Shown here piece by piece: positions 18,508-26,930 of a DNA stretch of 44,024 nt; the first letter of the stretch is position 1; every line of letters begins with the position of its first letter. The DNA is from Leadbetterella sp. Its GTDB lineage: Bacteria; Bacteroidota; Bacteroidia; Cytophagales; Spirosomataceae. The DNA lies in NCBI GenBank assembly GCA_021740125.1, contig JAIPAJ010000008.1:1-44024 (forward strand), in the 5' to 3' direction. A model generated the notes under the pieces. It had not been told where the DNA came from. It saw only the letters and a program-made list of their open reading frames with translations, and did not search any database. Made by a program: the position numbers and the translations under genes.

Positions 18508-20172
18508 TCAGTTAGAACCAATAACACATTTAACCAGAAAATCTTGATTAATTTTAGTTGAATATAATTTTACTCTGTAAACATAATAGCCAACTGGCAA
18601 CAACTCACCTGAATTTGACAATCCATCCCATTCAATTTCTCCACTCGAACCAAGAATGGTATTGTTGCTCAAATTCCTAACGAGTTTCCCATTTTTATCC
18701 ACTATGTCTATTTTGGCGGAAATACCCTGCCCATTCAAATTGTATTTTAGAAAGGTTGTTGAGTTTCCATTCGGTTGATAGGGATTAAATACTATAGGTT
18801 CAGCATAAAATACATTCTTTATATTTTCCGTAAAACTTTGAGAGTTAGGCAGGCCTGGCGTTGCAAATCCAAAATCGATAGCGGCAGATGCCCAAATTGA
18901 TTTTTTGGTTAAATCATAGTTTGTTCTTTCAAGAGAAATACCCTCTGAGTTTACTATTAATTGATTGTGCATCTTATCCGAATAAGAAAATCTATCAAAT
19001 TCTACATCGTTTTTATCTAACACAATTACAGTCCCAACATCATTATTAAATGAAGGCATTTTTAAAACTTCAATTATGTGCCCATTTTTGGGATAATTTT
19101 GTTCTAGATATTTCTTATTCTTTGAAAATGCCAAATAACTTTTGGGCTTTATTAAGAGATCGTAGTTGGCGATTTCACTTATCTCGGACAGCTCGCCTTT
19201 TGAATTCAGTTTGGCAAATTTCCATCCTTTTAGATTTAATATCTTATTAGAAGAATTAAAAAGTTCTACAAAATCTTCTCCTCCAGTTTTGAGATTAAAT
19301 AGAATTTCAGATAATAAAATTTCTCCTAATTGGGCTGGAACTAAGTTTGCCAATGCAATAATGAGTCTTTCAGATATATTTCCAGAACAATCTTCCAAAT
19401 TATCCAAAATGAGTTCAATACTTTCGCCTTCTTCAACTGGTCGCTTGAAATTAATAATTACTTTGTTGGTTTGGTAGGGTTGGTAGCCTATGTCAATTAC
19501 TTCATTTAATCCATCTTTTATTTTGAAGTTGTTTTTTTCTTTTATAAAATCGATGGAAACATCCTCATCAAAATTTAGCGTCAATACGTTAATATCTAAA
19601 TTGAAATTCAATAATTTAGGAGCTGAAATGTCGGGATTTGCTTTTTTAACTGAATTTACTTTGCCTGGCGTACCTCCAATTGCGTCCATTGAAGACGTCC
19701 AATTTTGATTTTTTACACACGGAAAACTTGTGTCAATCATTTCTAAGCTTATTCCTCCTTCGTTTTTTAAATTATGCCAACTTGAACTGTAATTGATAAG
19801 GAAAACATCTTGACCACCTTGGTTTTTCAAAACCAAAAGTGCTCCTTCATTGCTAAGTGAGAAATTTGGCAAAGGAATAATCGAACCAAAATTTTTGAAT
19901 TCTGCCTCGTAGCCTTTTCTAAAAACTATGGCATATGCATTTGACTTAATAATTGAATCAGGAAAGGAAACTGAAAAATTTCCATAATAAAGTTTAAAAT
20001 CTTTAAGATTGACTGCCTCTGAGCTAGGATTGTAAATCTCTAAATACTCTCTTTCTGGCAAGCCTTTTGAAGGTGTTGGATCAGCCATAATTTCTGTTAT
20101 TAGAAGTTGATGCGTTTGACCGAAACTATGCAAACCAAGAAAAACAGTGAATACTAATAGTTTGATTTTCAT
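18508..20172 (-). CDS. Secreted surface protein with two lamin-tail (LTD) domains and a C-terminal FlgD/CHU_C-like domain
   Basis: The ORF track starts at 20199, but a promoter -7 box overlaps that codon. The ATG at 20172 gives a clean signal peptide (MKIKLLVFTVFLGLHSFGQ), so it is preferred (554 residues). Seen: a first LTD at about 22-140 (LLITEIMADPTP, REYLEIYNPSS), an Ig-like segment (LTLNFDEDV), and a second LTD from about 285 (ILLSEILFN, EDFVELFNSSNKILNLKGW). The C-terminus (SGEIEWDGLSNSGELLPVGYYVYRVKL) resembles the FlgD-like/CHU_C modules of T9SS cargo. It is probably exported through the Gld/Por system and displayed on the surface. It diverges from another CHU_C protein. No catalytic motif is seen; adhesion or a structural role is a guess. 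Confidence 0.8.
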   Translation of the reverse strand: MKIKLLVFTVFLGLHSFGQTHQLLITEIMADPTPSKGLPEREYLEIYNPSSEAVNLKDFKLYYGNFSVSFPDSIIKSNAYAIVFRKGYEAEFKNFGSIIPLPNFSLSNEGALLVLKNQGGQDVFLINYSSSWHNLKNEGGISLEMIDTSFPCVKNQNWTSSMDAIGGTPGKVNSVKKANPDISAPKLLNFNLDINVLTLNFDEDVSIDFIKEKNNFKIKDGLNEVIDIGYQPYQTNKVIINFKRPVEEGESIELILDNLEDCSGNISERLIIALANLVPAQLGEILLSEILFNLKTGGEDFVELFNSSNKILNLKGWKFAKLNSKGELSEISEIANYDLLIKPKSYLAFSKNKKYLEQNYPKNGHIIEVLKMPSFNNDVGTVIVLDKNDVEFDRFSYSDKMHNQLIVNSEGISLERTNYDLTKKSIWASAAIDFGFATPGLPNSQSFTENIKNVFYAEPIVFNPYQPNGNSTTFLKYNLNGQGISAKIDIVDKNGKLVRNLSNNTILGSSGEIEWDGLSNSGELLPVGYYVYRVKLYSTKINQDFLVKCVIGSN

Positions 20173-20196
20173 TTTAATAGGTGATTTAGTATTTGA

Positions 20197-20226
20197 CAAA
20201 GTAAATGATTTTCTAAATTATCTCAA
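20197..20226 (-). promoter_or_regulatory. Promoter of the LTD surface protein gene
   Basis: The minus strand has TTG, 19 bases, then TTACTTTG (one mismatch from TAnnTTTG). Transcription would begin about 15-20 bases before the ATG at 20172. This places the ORF-track start (20199) inside the promoter and so decides for the downstream start. Confidence 0.55.
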
Positions 20227-20584
20227 AAAAAATACTGCTCTTTCATTTTATCAAAATCATTTGGCTTAGGCCAATTAGATTTGAACGTATTTAAATCATC
20301 ATCAAAAAAGTATTGAAATAGTCAATGAATTATCAAAGTCAACTACTTGAAAACTAGATTTAATCTTAATTATAATAGTAGATTTTATTGTCAAATATCA
20401 AATTTTTGCTTCACACAAATTGCAGGCCAAATTATCCAAAAAGAACACTTTTATGCTATAACCCTCTTAAATAGGACAATGGTTAATATAAAGTATTTAG
20501 AGCATAAAACAATCAAGTCGGCACGATTTTTGGTTGATTTCAAACTTTAAAGCTATTGAGTATAATATTAAAAAGTTTACCATT
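20227..20584. other. Divergent intergenic region between two surface-protein genes
   Basis: About 360 bases, AT-rich, between the divergent LTD and CHU_C genes. The ORF track places a 67-residue plus-strand ORF and a 105-residue minus-strand ORF here. Neither has a signal, a recognisable motif or a good start region, so both look like chance ORFs. I see no clear promoter for the plus-strand gene. Confidence 0.5.
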
Positions 20585-22720
20585 ATGTCGTTACTAAAAA
20601 ATAAAACGCTGTGTTTTATTAGTTTCATGGTAATGGCTACCGCTGGCTGGAGCCAGTCAACTCCACCAGCAACGCCTACTATTTGTACAACACCTCCTGC
20701 AGGATATCTAGCTGGCGGGGCAATGTCTGTGGCACCTAACACCTCATGTGTTCCTTTAGGTGGAAGCACCTTAACCAATGTTACCATCACCAATAAAAAT
20801 GACCCGAACCGCAACGTTTTTGTAGATAATCCTATATTTTATTTTGATATAGACAACAATTTCAACATTGCCACAGCCACCAATGGTGTTGCTGGTGTAG
20901 CAAACTCCGTTTCGAAACAGCTCAACATAGGATACCATTGGATATTAATGAAGGGTGAAAAAAATGGAAATAATTATCTTAGTTGTATTTTGCAGGAAAA
21001 CTTATTAACAAGCATACCTACGGTTACTGCAACATCTTGTGGAGGAAATACTATTACGGTTACCATACCCAATGTTGCTGAAAATCAATACAATAGATAT
21101 ATGATTGATTGGGGAAACGGTGACTTTGATTTTATAAATACATCAACATTAGTACTTCCCCAAGAGAGAAAAAAAACTTATTCCGGAACCCCAAATACTA
21201 TAAAAATCCAAGGTAGTTATATAAGAAATAATACTCCAACGTGCCCTTCAAACACCATTGAAATATCCCCTGATTCGGACAAAAATACGCTATTACACAC
21301 TTTGAAAGGAGAAAACAATGGAAAAGAAGTAAAACTAGAATTTGTAGGTGGTTCACCTGGAGCCGTTTATGATGTAATGGCGGCAGTTGACAACGGTTCG
21401 ACCTTGACCAATTGGTCAAAACTTGCTGAAGGAATAAACGGCAAGGCTACCGTTACAGGCTTAGACCCTAACAATAAATATTGTTTCAAACTTAGAAGTA
21501 AAAACACCTGTGGTTTAGATGTTTTTTCTTTAAACACACTTTGTACCGTTAATTTGCAAGCGACCGTAAAATCTAGCAGCAGTATAGACTTAAAATGGAA
21601 CTTACCTACAGAACCCAATTCAATACCAACACGCTTAAACCTTGAAAAGGATGAGGAAGGTTGCACAAACTGCTACAATAACATCCCTTTTAATAGTCAA
21701 ATTACTACCAATTATAGTGTAGGATCATTAGATTGTTCAAAAAAATATTTATACCAAGTTAAATATAAATACGCCAATATAACTTTCGAAGGCACTTCCT
21801 TGCCTATAAATATTCATTCAGCCCAAATTAAAATCGATTTAAAATCAAATCTTATACCAGCTAAACCTGAGTATTTGGTTTCTGTAGGATTTGACCCAAA
21901 TGATGATACACGCGTTAGGGTAAATATAGTAACCGATGCCAACTCCAATAGCCAAAACAAATATACTTTTTTTAGAGCAGAAAACGACAGCCAAGTTTTT
22001 GAGAAATTGGGAGAAAGAAATGACAACGTATTTGACGATGTGGCCATTTCAGCTGAAATCAAATCTTATTGCTATAAATATCAGATAGAGGACAAATGTG
22101 GAGTAATTTCTGAACTTTCGGATCCATTTTGTACAATTATGCTAAATTCTAAAAGTCAAGGTACGCTCAATTGGTCACCTTATTTGATTCCACCAGATAT
22201 TTACACCAGTGCCTCTCCTGTAGATTACAGTTTGGAATACTTTGATGAAGGTTTTAATTCCTTTATTCCATTGAAAACTACCGAAAAACTAGAGCAATCT
22301 GTTCAAGACCTGTTGGATGGATCTGTACAATCACAGATAAAATTTAGAGTAATGGGGAGACAATATGTAGATACTGATTTGTTTCCAGACCAGTTTATAA
22401 ATTCTTACTCTAATCCATTTGTTTTTCAAGTTCCACCAGGACTATTTGCTCCTTCTGCGTTTACACCAGATGGACAAGGTCCTGACGATTCTGAAACTTT
22501 TAAAATAATGGGCAAATTTGTTGCTTCCGGAAGTTTTAAGATTTTTGATAGATGGGGAGCAACGATTTTTGAAGCAGACAATCTTGCAGAATCATGGAAT
22601 GGAACCGAAAAAAATGGTATAGAACCTGCTCCTCCTGGAACTTATGCCTATATAATTCATGCCCTGAGTGACAATGGTGAAACATTTAGAAAAACAGGAT
22701 CTGTTCTTTTGCTTCGCTAA
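20585..22720 (+). CDS. Large secreted protein with gliding-motility-associated (CHU_C) C-terminal domain
   Basis: The ORF track opens at a TTG (20534), but the ATG at 20585 gives a standard signal peptide (KTLCFISFMVMATAGWSQ) and is preferred (711 residues). Seen: no enzyme motif; Cys-containing fibronectin-III-like repeats (VTGLDPNNKYCFKLRSKNTCG, SLDCSKKYLYQVKYKYAN, CYKYQIEDKCGVISELS), and a C-terminal CHU_C domain. That domain reads APSAFTPDGQGPDDSETFKI, FKIFDRWGATIFE, SWNGTEKNG and PPGTYAYIIHA. Such C-termini mark T9SS cargo anchored at or released from the cell surface. The T9SS core genes lie about 6 kb downstream. It is closed by a bidirectional terminator. An adhesin-like role is inferred. 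Confidence 0.85.
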   Translation: MSLLKNKTLCFISFMVMATAGWSQSTPPATPTICTTPPAGYLAGGAMSVAPNTSCVPLGGSTLTNVTITNKNDPNRNVFVDNPIFYFDIDNNFNIATATNGVAGVANSVSKQLNIGYHWILMKGEKNGNNYLSCILQENLLTSIPTVTATSCGGNTITVTIPNVAENQYNRYMIDWGNGDFDFINTSTLVLPQERKKTYSGTPNTIKIQGSYIRNNTPTCPSNTIEISPDSDKNTLLHTLKGENNGKEVKLEFVGGSPGAVYDVMAAVDNGSTLTNWSKLAEGINGKATVTGLDPNNKYCFKLRSKNTCGLDVFSLNTLCTVNLQATVKSSSSIDLKWNLPTEPNSIPTRLNLEKDEEGCTNCYNNIPFNSQITTNYSVGSLDCSKKYLYQVKYKYANITFEGTSLPINIHSAQIKIDLKSNLIPAKPEYLVSVGFDPNDDTRVRVNIVTDANSNSQNKYTFFRAENDSQVFEKLGERNDNVFDDVAISAEIKSYCYKYQIEDKCGVISELSDPFCTIMLNSKSQGTLNWSPYLIPPDIYTSASPVDYSLEYFDEGFNSFIPLKTTEKLEQSVQDLLDGSVQSQIKFRVMGRQYVDTDLFPDQFINSYSNPFVFQVPPGLFAPSAFTPDGQGPDDSETFKIMGKFVASGSFKIFDRWGATIFEADNLAESWNGTEKNGIEPAPPGTYAYIIHALSDNGETFRKTGSVLLLR

Positions 22721-22745
22721 ATTTGTTTATGAATTAATAGATTAT

Positions 22746-22773
22746 AAAAAAAGGGGCTTAAGCCCCTTTTTTT
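22746..22773. terminator. Bidirectional terminator between convergent genes
   Basis: AAGGGGCTTAAGCCCCTT is a near-perfect GC-rich palindrome with A-rich sequence on the left and T-rich on the right, so it can end transcripts from both sides. Its right edge overlaps the stop codon of the minus-strand AAA+ gene at 22772. Confidence 0.85.
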
Positions 22774-24229
22774 ATTCAAAATCATCTTTGCTTAACATAC
22801 TGTCTAACAAATCATTGAACTTCACTCCTTCGTCCAATGGTTGTTTTGAAATCAGCGAGTATTCAGCCATTCCATGCAACACAAATTCCATCAAAAAATC
22901 CTTTTGTTCTGCAGTTTCTTCAGGGAAAAATGTTTCTACGAGATCGAGCAAGCCATCCACTTTTCGCAAACCTTGTTTGTAAGTTTTTTGATTTTCATCC
23001 GACAAAAAAGTAAGTGAATTTCCATTGCCAAACCATTCTACTATTTTCTTATAATCAGGGCTCTTTCGTTTCTCAGGATTGGGAAAATAAGCGATAAACT
23101 CGGATCTGATGGCCTTACCTATAAGATTATGTGCCACAAAAACCGGCCCTTCCAACTCTCCTTCATAAACCAATTCGATCTTTCCGTTGATGGCCGATAT
23201 AGCTCCATAAATATCCGAAAGCCTTAAATTTGGCTTCTTATCTCCGTTTTTTAAAGCCCTTAATTCTGCAGAACTTAAAAGATTCTCAAAGGCTGAAATG
23301 GTCATTCTGGCCGAAACTCCAGATTTTGCATCCACAAATTCACTATTCCTTGCTTCAATGGCTACTTTTTCAATCAAATTTTGAAGAATTTCATTCACAA
23401 AAATACCCTTTTGACCATCTTTTCTCTTGGCTTCCTGCTGGGTAATCTTCTTCCCAATCTCAATACTTTTGGGATAATGCGTAATAATTTGTGAATCAAT
23501 TCTATCCTTTAGCGGTGTTACAATACTTCCACGATTGGTATAATCTTCTGGATTTGCAGTAAAGACAAACTGGATATCCAAGGGCAACCAAAGCTTAAAT
23601 CCGCGAATCTGAACGTCGCCTTCTTGTAAAATATTAAACAATGCTACTTGTATTCTTGCCTGCAAGTCTGGAAGTTCATTGATTACAAAAACACATCGGT
23701 TTGATCTGGGAATTAAGCCGAAATGTATTACACGTTCGTCTGAATACGGTAATTTCAATGTGGCGGCTTTGATGGGATCCACATCACCAATCAAATCTGC
23801 AACGGACACATCAGGCGTGGCAAGCTTTTCTGAATACCTTTCATTTCTGTGTAACCAAGCTACTGGGGTTTCGTCACCCAATTCTTTTACCAAATCTCTT
23901 CCGTATCTCGAAATTGGTTTTAGTGGGTCATCATTCAATTCACTTCCAAGTATTATAGGTACGTGTTCGTCCAACAAATGGGTGAAAAGTCTTGCTATTC
24001 GTGTCTTAGCCTGACCTCTAAGCCCTAAAAGATTGATGTTGTGCATTGACAAAATAGCTTTTTCTATTTCAGGAATTACCGTATTTTCATAACCCCAGAT
24101 ACCTTCAAAAATATTCTCTTTATTCTGAAGTTTGTTAATCAGATTGTCTCTGAGTTCTTCCTTTATAGTTTTTGATTTGTAGCCATGCTTCTTTAATTGG
24201 CCTAATGTATTTATTTCTAAAAGCTCCAT
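22772..24229 (-). CDS. MoxR/magnesium-chelatase-like AAA+ ATPase
   Basis: A 485-residue cytoplasmic AAA+ protein. Seen: a P-loop GLRGQAKT (69-76) in which the usual Gly before Lys is Ala; Walker B-like CVFVINELPDL (Asn184-Glu185 instead of Asp-Glu); LQARIQVALFNILQEGDVQIRG; sensor-1-like FVFTANPEDYTNRG; and an Arg-finger region TPLKDRID. From memory the INELPDL and ANPEDYTNRG texts are typical of one chelatase-like family found in several phyla, often annotated as magnesium chelatase or sigma-54 interacting regulator. These proteins usually work with a von Willebrand A protein as a metal-insertion or assembly chaperone; none is in the window. The start follows a plausible -7 box. Confidence 0.85.
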   Translation of the reverse strand: MELLEINTLGQLKKHGYKSKTIKEELRDNLINKLQNKENIFEGIWGYENTVIPEIEKAILSMHNINLLGLRGQAKTRIARLFTHLLDEHVPIILGSELNDDPLKPISRYGRDLVKELGDETPVAWLHRNERYSEKLATPDVSVADLIGDVDPIKAATLKLPYSDERVIHFGLIPRSNRCVFVINELPDLQARIQVALFNILQEGDVQIRGFKLWLPLDIQFVFTANPEDYTNRGSIVTPLKDRIDSQIITHYPKSIEIGKKITQQEAKRKDGQKGIFVNEILQNLIEKVAIEARNSEFVDAKSGVSARMTISAFENLLSSAELRALKNGDKKPNLRLSDIYGAISAINGKIELVYEGELEGPVFVAHNLIGKAIRSEFIAYFPNPEKRKSPDYKKIVEWFGNGNSLTFLSDENQKTYKQGLRKVDGLLDLVETFFPEETAEQKDFLMEFVLHGMAEYSLISKQPLDEGVKFNDLLDSMLSKDDFE

Positions 24230-24258
24230 TGTTTCGAAAGATGTTTAAACTACTAACT

Positions 24259-24266
24259 CAAAATTA
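24259..24266 (-). promoter_or_regulatory. Candidate -7 box for the AAA+ gene
   Basis: The minus strand reads TAATTTTG (exact TAnnTTTG) about 30 bases before the ATG at 24229. No upstream TTG is found at the usual spacing. Confidence 0.35.
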
Positions 24267-24326
24267 AAACAAAAGGTTTGGCATAAACGAATTTAAGAAT
24301 AATTACAAAATCTGTATTTAAGAAAT

Positions 24327-24334
24327 TATATTTG
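24327..24334 (+). promoter_or_regulatory. Candidate -7 box for mgsA
   Basis: TATATTTG, an exact TAnnTTTG match, 17 bases before the mgsA ATG, giving a very short leader. No upstream TTG is seen at the usual spacing. Confidence 0.4.
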
Positions 24335-24351
24335 ACAAATTTTCAAAGCTG

Positions 24352-24801
24352 ATGAATAGAACTTTAGACATACGTAAAAGAGTGGCTCTAATAGCTCACG
24401 ACAACAAAAAACCTGAACTCGTAGAATGGGTAAAGTATAATAAAAACACCTTAAAAAGGCATCAACTATTTGCAACTGGCACCACAGGAAAGCTTATTGA
24501 GTCCGAATTGGATGTTCCGATTATGAAGCTTCTCAGTGGACCTTTAGGAGGTGACCAACAAATTGGTGCATTAATTTCAGAGGGAAAAATTGATATTCTG
24601 ATTTTTTTTTGGGATCCTATGTCTGCACAACCTCACGATCCTGATATCAAAGCTTTACTTAGGTTGGGAGTGGTTTGGAACATTCCCATTGCTTGTGATC
24701 GCTCCACAGCAGACTTCATACTCACTTCGCCCCTTTTTCACGAAAAATATGAGGTAAAAATACCAGACTACACCACCTATATCAAAAGAAAAGATTTTTA
24801 A
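24352..24801 (+). CDS. mgsA: Methylglyoxal synthase
   Basis: A 149-residue cytoplasmic enzyme that converts dihydroxyacetone phosphate to methylglyoxal and phosphate, a bypass of lower glycolysis under phosphate limitation. Seen: the phosphate-binding segment ATGTTGKLI, the catalytic region SGPLGGDQQIGALI (Asp68, matching E. coli Asp71), FFWDPMSAQPHDPDIKALLRL (His95 and Asp98, matching E. coli His98 and Asp101), the early His16 in LIAHDNKK, and DRSTADF. Length and text follow the E. coli enzyme closely. It diverges from the AAA+ gene and ends just before the DUF4271 gene, whose promoter starts 17 bases after the mgsA stop. Confidence 0.96.
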   Translation: MNRTLDIRKRVALIAHDNKKPELVEWVKYNKNTLKRHQLFATGTTGKLIESELDVPIMKLLSGPLGGDQQIGALISEGKIDILIFFWDPMSAQPHDPDIKALLRLGVVWNIPIACDRSTADFILTSPLFHEKYEVKIPDYTTYIKRKDF

Positions 24802-24817
24802 AATCAATCAAAATTGG

Positions 24818-24825
24818 TATTTTTG
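24818..24825 (+). promoter_or_regulatory. Candidate -7 box for the DUF4271/hemD genes
   Basis: TATTTTTG, an exact TAnnTTTG match, 16 bases before the TTG start codon at 24842. The -33 region is T-rich but lacks a clear TTG. Confidence 0.45.
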
Positions 24826-24841
24826 CAAAAAAAATAAGGGT

Positions 24842-26002
24842 TTGAAGTACATATTTCTGGTTGTCACAATATTTTTTTTCAAGATAGCGTTTGCCACTAA
24901 TCCAAGTGGTCCAGAAAACCGATATAACATAATTCATAATTTCGAAAATGATTGGACTGAATATGATAAGGATTTAGAGGCTTACACACCCTACATATCA
25001 GAAAACAATAACTCCAATAAAGTATTTTCAGTTAAGTTAAACCTGAATGATTATCCAGGTGCATTTTTAGTAATTAAAACAAATCAAAAAGACAACTACC
25101 TTTTTTTTGATAACCGTCTAAAAAAAAATCTTTCTGCAGATAAATGGGTTGTTTATAGCATCAAAGAGATCATCAAAGAATTAAAAAAGGGTGAAACAAT
25201 TCTCAGTATTTTTGGCTCTAACACGCCAGATAAAAACACTGTTTTTATAGGTTATCCCACATCTCAAGCCATTTCAGTTGTTGAAAAAACAAAAAACAGT
25301 TTCTTGAATCTTATCCCAAGAGGGAATTCACACCTTAGCAGCAGTTTGGTATTTGTGTTTTTTATCAATATCATTATGTTAAGTTTTGTCGCCTCTAATT
25401 ACAATAAAGCTTTCAAAAAATATTACAGTTTCAAGGATCTTTCAGCATTTATACCTAAGGAAAATTCCTTTCTTATAAATAAACCCATGGACAGGCCAAA
25501 TATGATGTTCATAATCTTATTAAGTTTAATTTCTGGATTTGTTATCATGTTATTGCAGTCAAATGGACTTAGTTTCTTCAAAGAAAACTTCTTTTTCCAG
25601 AACGGTAATACATTTGGAATTTTAACCACAAATTTCTTCAAAATCTGTTTATTGATTTTTGTATCATTTGTGCTAAAATACTTCTACATAAATCTTACGG
25701 GTAAGCTTTTTAACATAAAAAAAATAGTAGATATTCATTATTTCAAGGTAATACAAACCACTATTTACTATTTTTCAATAGTATTGATATTACTATTGAT
25801 CGGGTTTAACACCTACATCAAATTAGGCCTTGAATTCAAATATTTATTCACATTAGTATTAATAATTTTCTACTTTTTAAGGACTTTACTAATCTATTTT
25901 ACTATAAATAGAGTCGGAAATATCAAAACTCTTTACTTAATTTCTTATCTTTGCATTGTAGAAGTGTTTCCAATTGTATTAGGGATAAGAATTCTACTCT
26001 AA
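24842..26002 (+). CDS. DUF4271-type integral membrane protein
   Basis: A 386-residue membrane protein. It starts at TTG. The start is supported because the next residues form a signal-like stretch (FLVVTIFFFKIAFATNP), there is no in-frame Met for a long way, and a -7 box lies just upstream. Seen: a soluble extracytoplasmic domain of about 150 residues, then six or so hydrophobic segments (about 165-185, 222-240, 262-280, 303-323, 333-355 and 365-385). From memory the pairing of a DUF4271 membrane protein with hemD is common in Bacteroidota; its function is unknown. It is 64 bases upstream of hemD in the same direction and precedes the T9SS genes. Confidence 0.75.
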   Translation: MKYIFLVVTIFFFKIAFATNPSGPENRYNIIHNFENDWTEYDKDLEAYTPYISENNNSNKVFSVKLNLNDYPGAFLVIKTNQKDNYLFFDNRLKKNLSADKWVVYSIKEIIKELKKGETILSIFGSNTPDKNTVFIGYPTSQAISVVEKTKNSFLNLIPRGNSHLSSSLVFVFFINIIMLSFVASNYNKAFKKYYSFKDLSAFIPKENSFLINKPMDRPNMMFIILLSLISGFVIMLLQSNGLSFFKENFFFQNGNTFGILTTNFFKICLLIFVSFVLKYFYINLTGKLFNIKKIVDIHYFKVIQTTIYYFSIVLILLLIGFNTYIKLGLEFKYLFTLVLIIFYFLRTLLIYFTINRVGNIKTLYLISYLCIVEVFPIVLGIRILL

Positions 26003-26066
26003 CAATACAAACTAACCTAGAATGGCCTAGGTAATAAGACCAAAGATTAATTCAAATTTTTTCTGC

Positions 26067-26852
26067 ATGAGTGAAATGACAGATATTCAAAAAGAAAGTA
26101 GGCTAAAAAAAGTTGATAGCATATTAATAACTCTAGAAAATCCAGGTGAAAAATCTCTAACTTATACTGACCTGACCAAAGTCTATAACTTAAAAGTCGA
26201 TTTTAGAAATTTTATCGACGTTAAGAAGTCCGATCATAGAGAATTCAGAAAACAGAAGATTGATATTTTAGCTCATACGGCTATTGTTTTTACTAGTAGA
26301 CATGCGGTCGACCATTTTTTCAAAATATGTGAAGAAATGAGAATAGAAGTTCCTATTGACATGAAATACTTCTGTGTTACGGAACAAACAGCCAATTATC
26401 TTCAGAAATACATCACGATTCGTAAAAGAAAAATATTTGCAGGCAATAAAACTGCAGCCGATCTTGAGCCTTTTTTCATTAAACACAAAAATGAAAAATA
26501 TCTCTTCCCTTGCTCAAATATTCGAAACAATTCTGTGCCAGATATGTTAAAAAAGCATGGAATAGCATTAACTGAAGCCATCATGTATGAGACAGTTCCT
26601 GCTGATTTGTCAGATTTAACAGAAGTATTTTACGATATAATTTGTTTTTTCAGTCCTTCTGGTGTTCATTCGTTGGTTCATAATTTTCCAGATTGGAAAC
26701 AAAACAATACACGATTGGCAGCTTTTGGCCCAACAACAGCCAAAGCCATCAGAGACCTTGGTTTGATACTTGATATAGAGGCACCTTTGCCCAATGCCCC
26801 TTCAATGGTGGGAGCATTGGAACTTTATATTAAAAAAGCCAACAATTTGTAA
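26067..26852 (+). CDS. hemD: Uroporphyrinogen-III synthase
   Basis: A 261-residue cytoplasmic enzyme that closes hydroxymethylbilane to uroporphyrinogen III on the heme and siroheme route. The family is poorly conserved. Seen here: the N-terminal ILITLENPGEKS, AIVFTSRHAVDHFF, KYLFPCSNIRNNSVPDML, YETVPADL, CFFSPSGVHSL and AAFGPTTAKAIRDLG, in the right order for the two-domain enzyme. It sits between the DUF4271 gene and porP/sprF, with a 78-base gap before porP. No other heme genes are in the window, so its placement beside the T9SS cluster appears to be conserved synteny rather than pathway logic. Confidence 0.88.
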   Translation: MSEMTDIQKESRLKKVDSILITLENPGEKSLTYTDLTKVYNLKVDFRNFIDVKKSDHREFRKQKIDILAHTAIVFTSRHAVDHFFKICEEMRIEVPIDMKYFCVTEQTANYLQKYITIRKRKIFAGNKTAADLEPFFIKHKNEKYLFPCSNIRNNSVPDMLKKHGIALTEAIMYETVPADLSDLTEVFYDIICFFSPSGVHSLVHNFPDWKQNNTRLAAFGPTTAKAIRDLGLILDIEAPLPNAPSMVGALELYIKKANNL

Positions 26853-26930
26853 TAAAAAGAACCTGATTAGAAAATAATTCATATTATTGAATGTTAATAA
26901 ACAGGGAATATTTTTTTCCTAATATAAAGA

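Noticed and set aside
20497-20814. 105-residue minus-strand ORF overlapping the start of the CHU_C gene
   Set aside because: Overlaps the signal-peptide region of the real gene and has no domain or promoter support.
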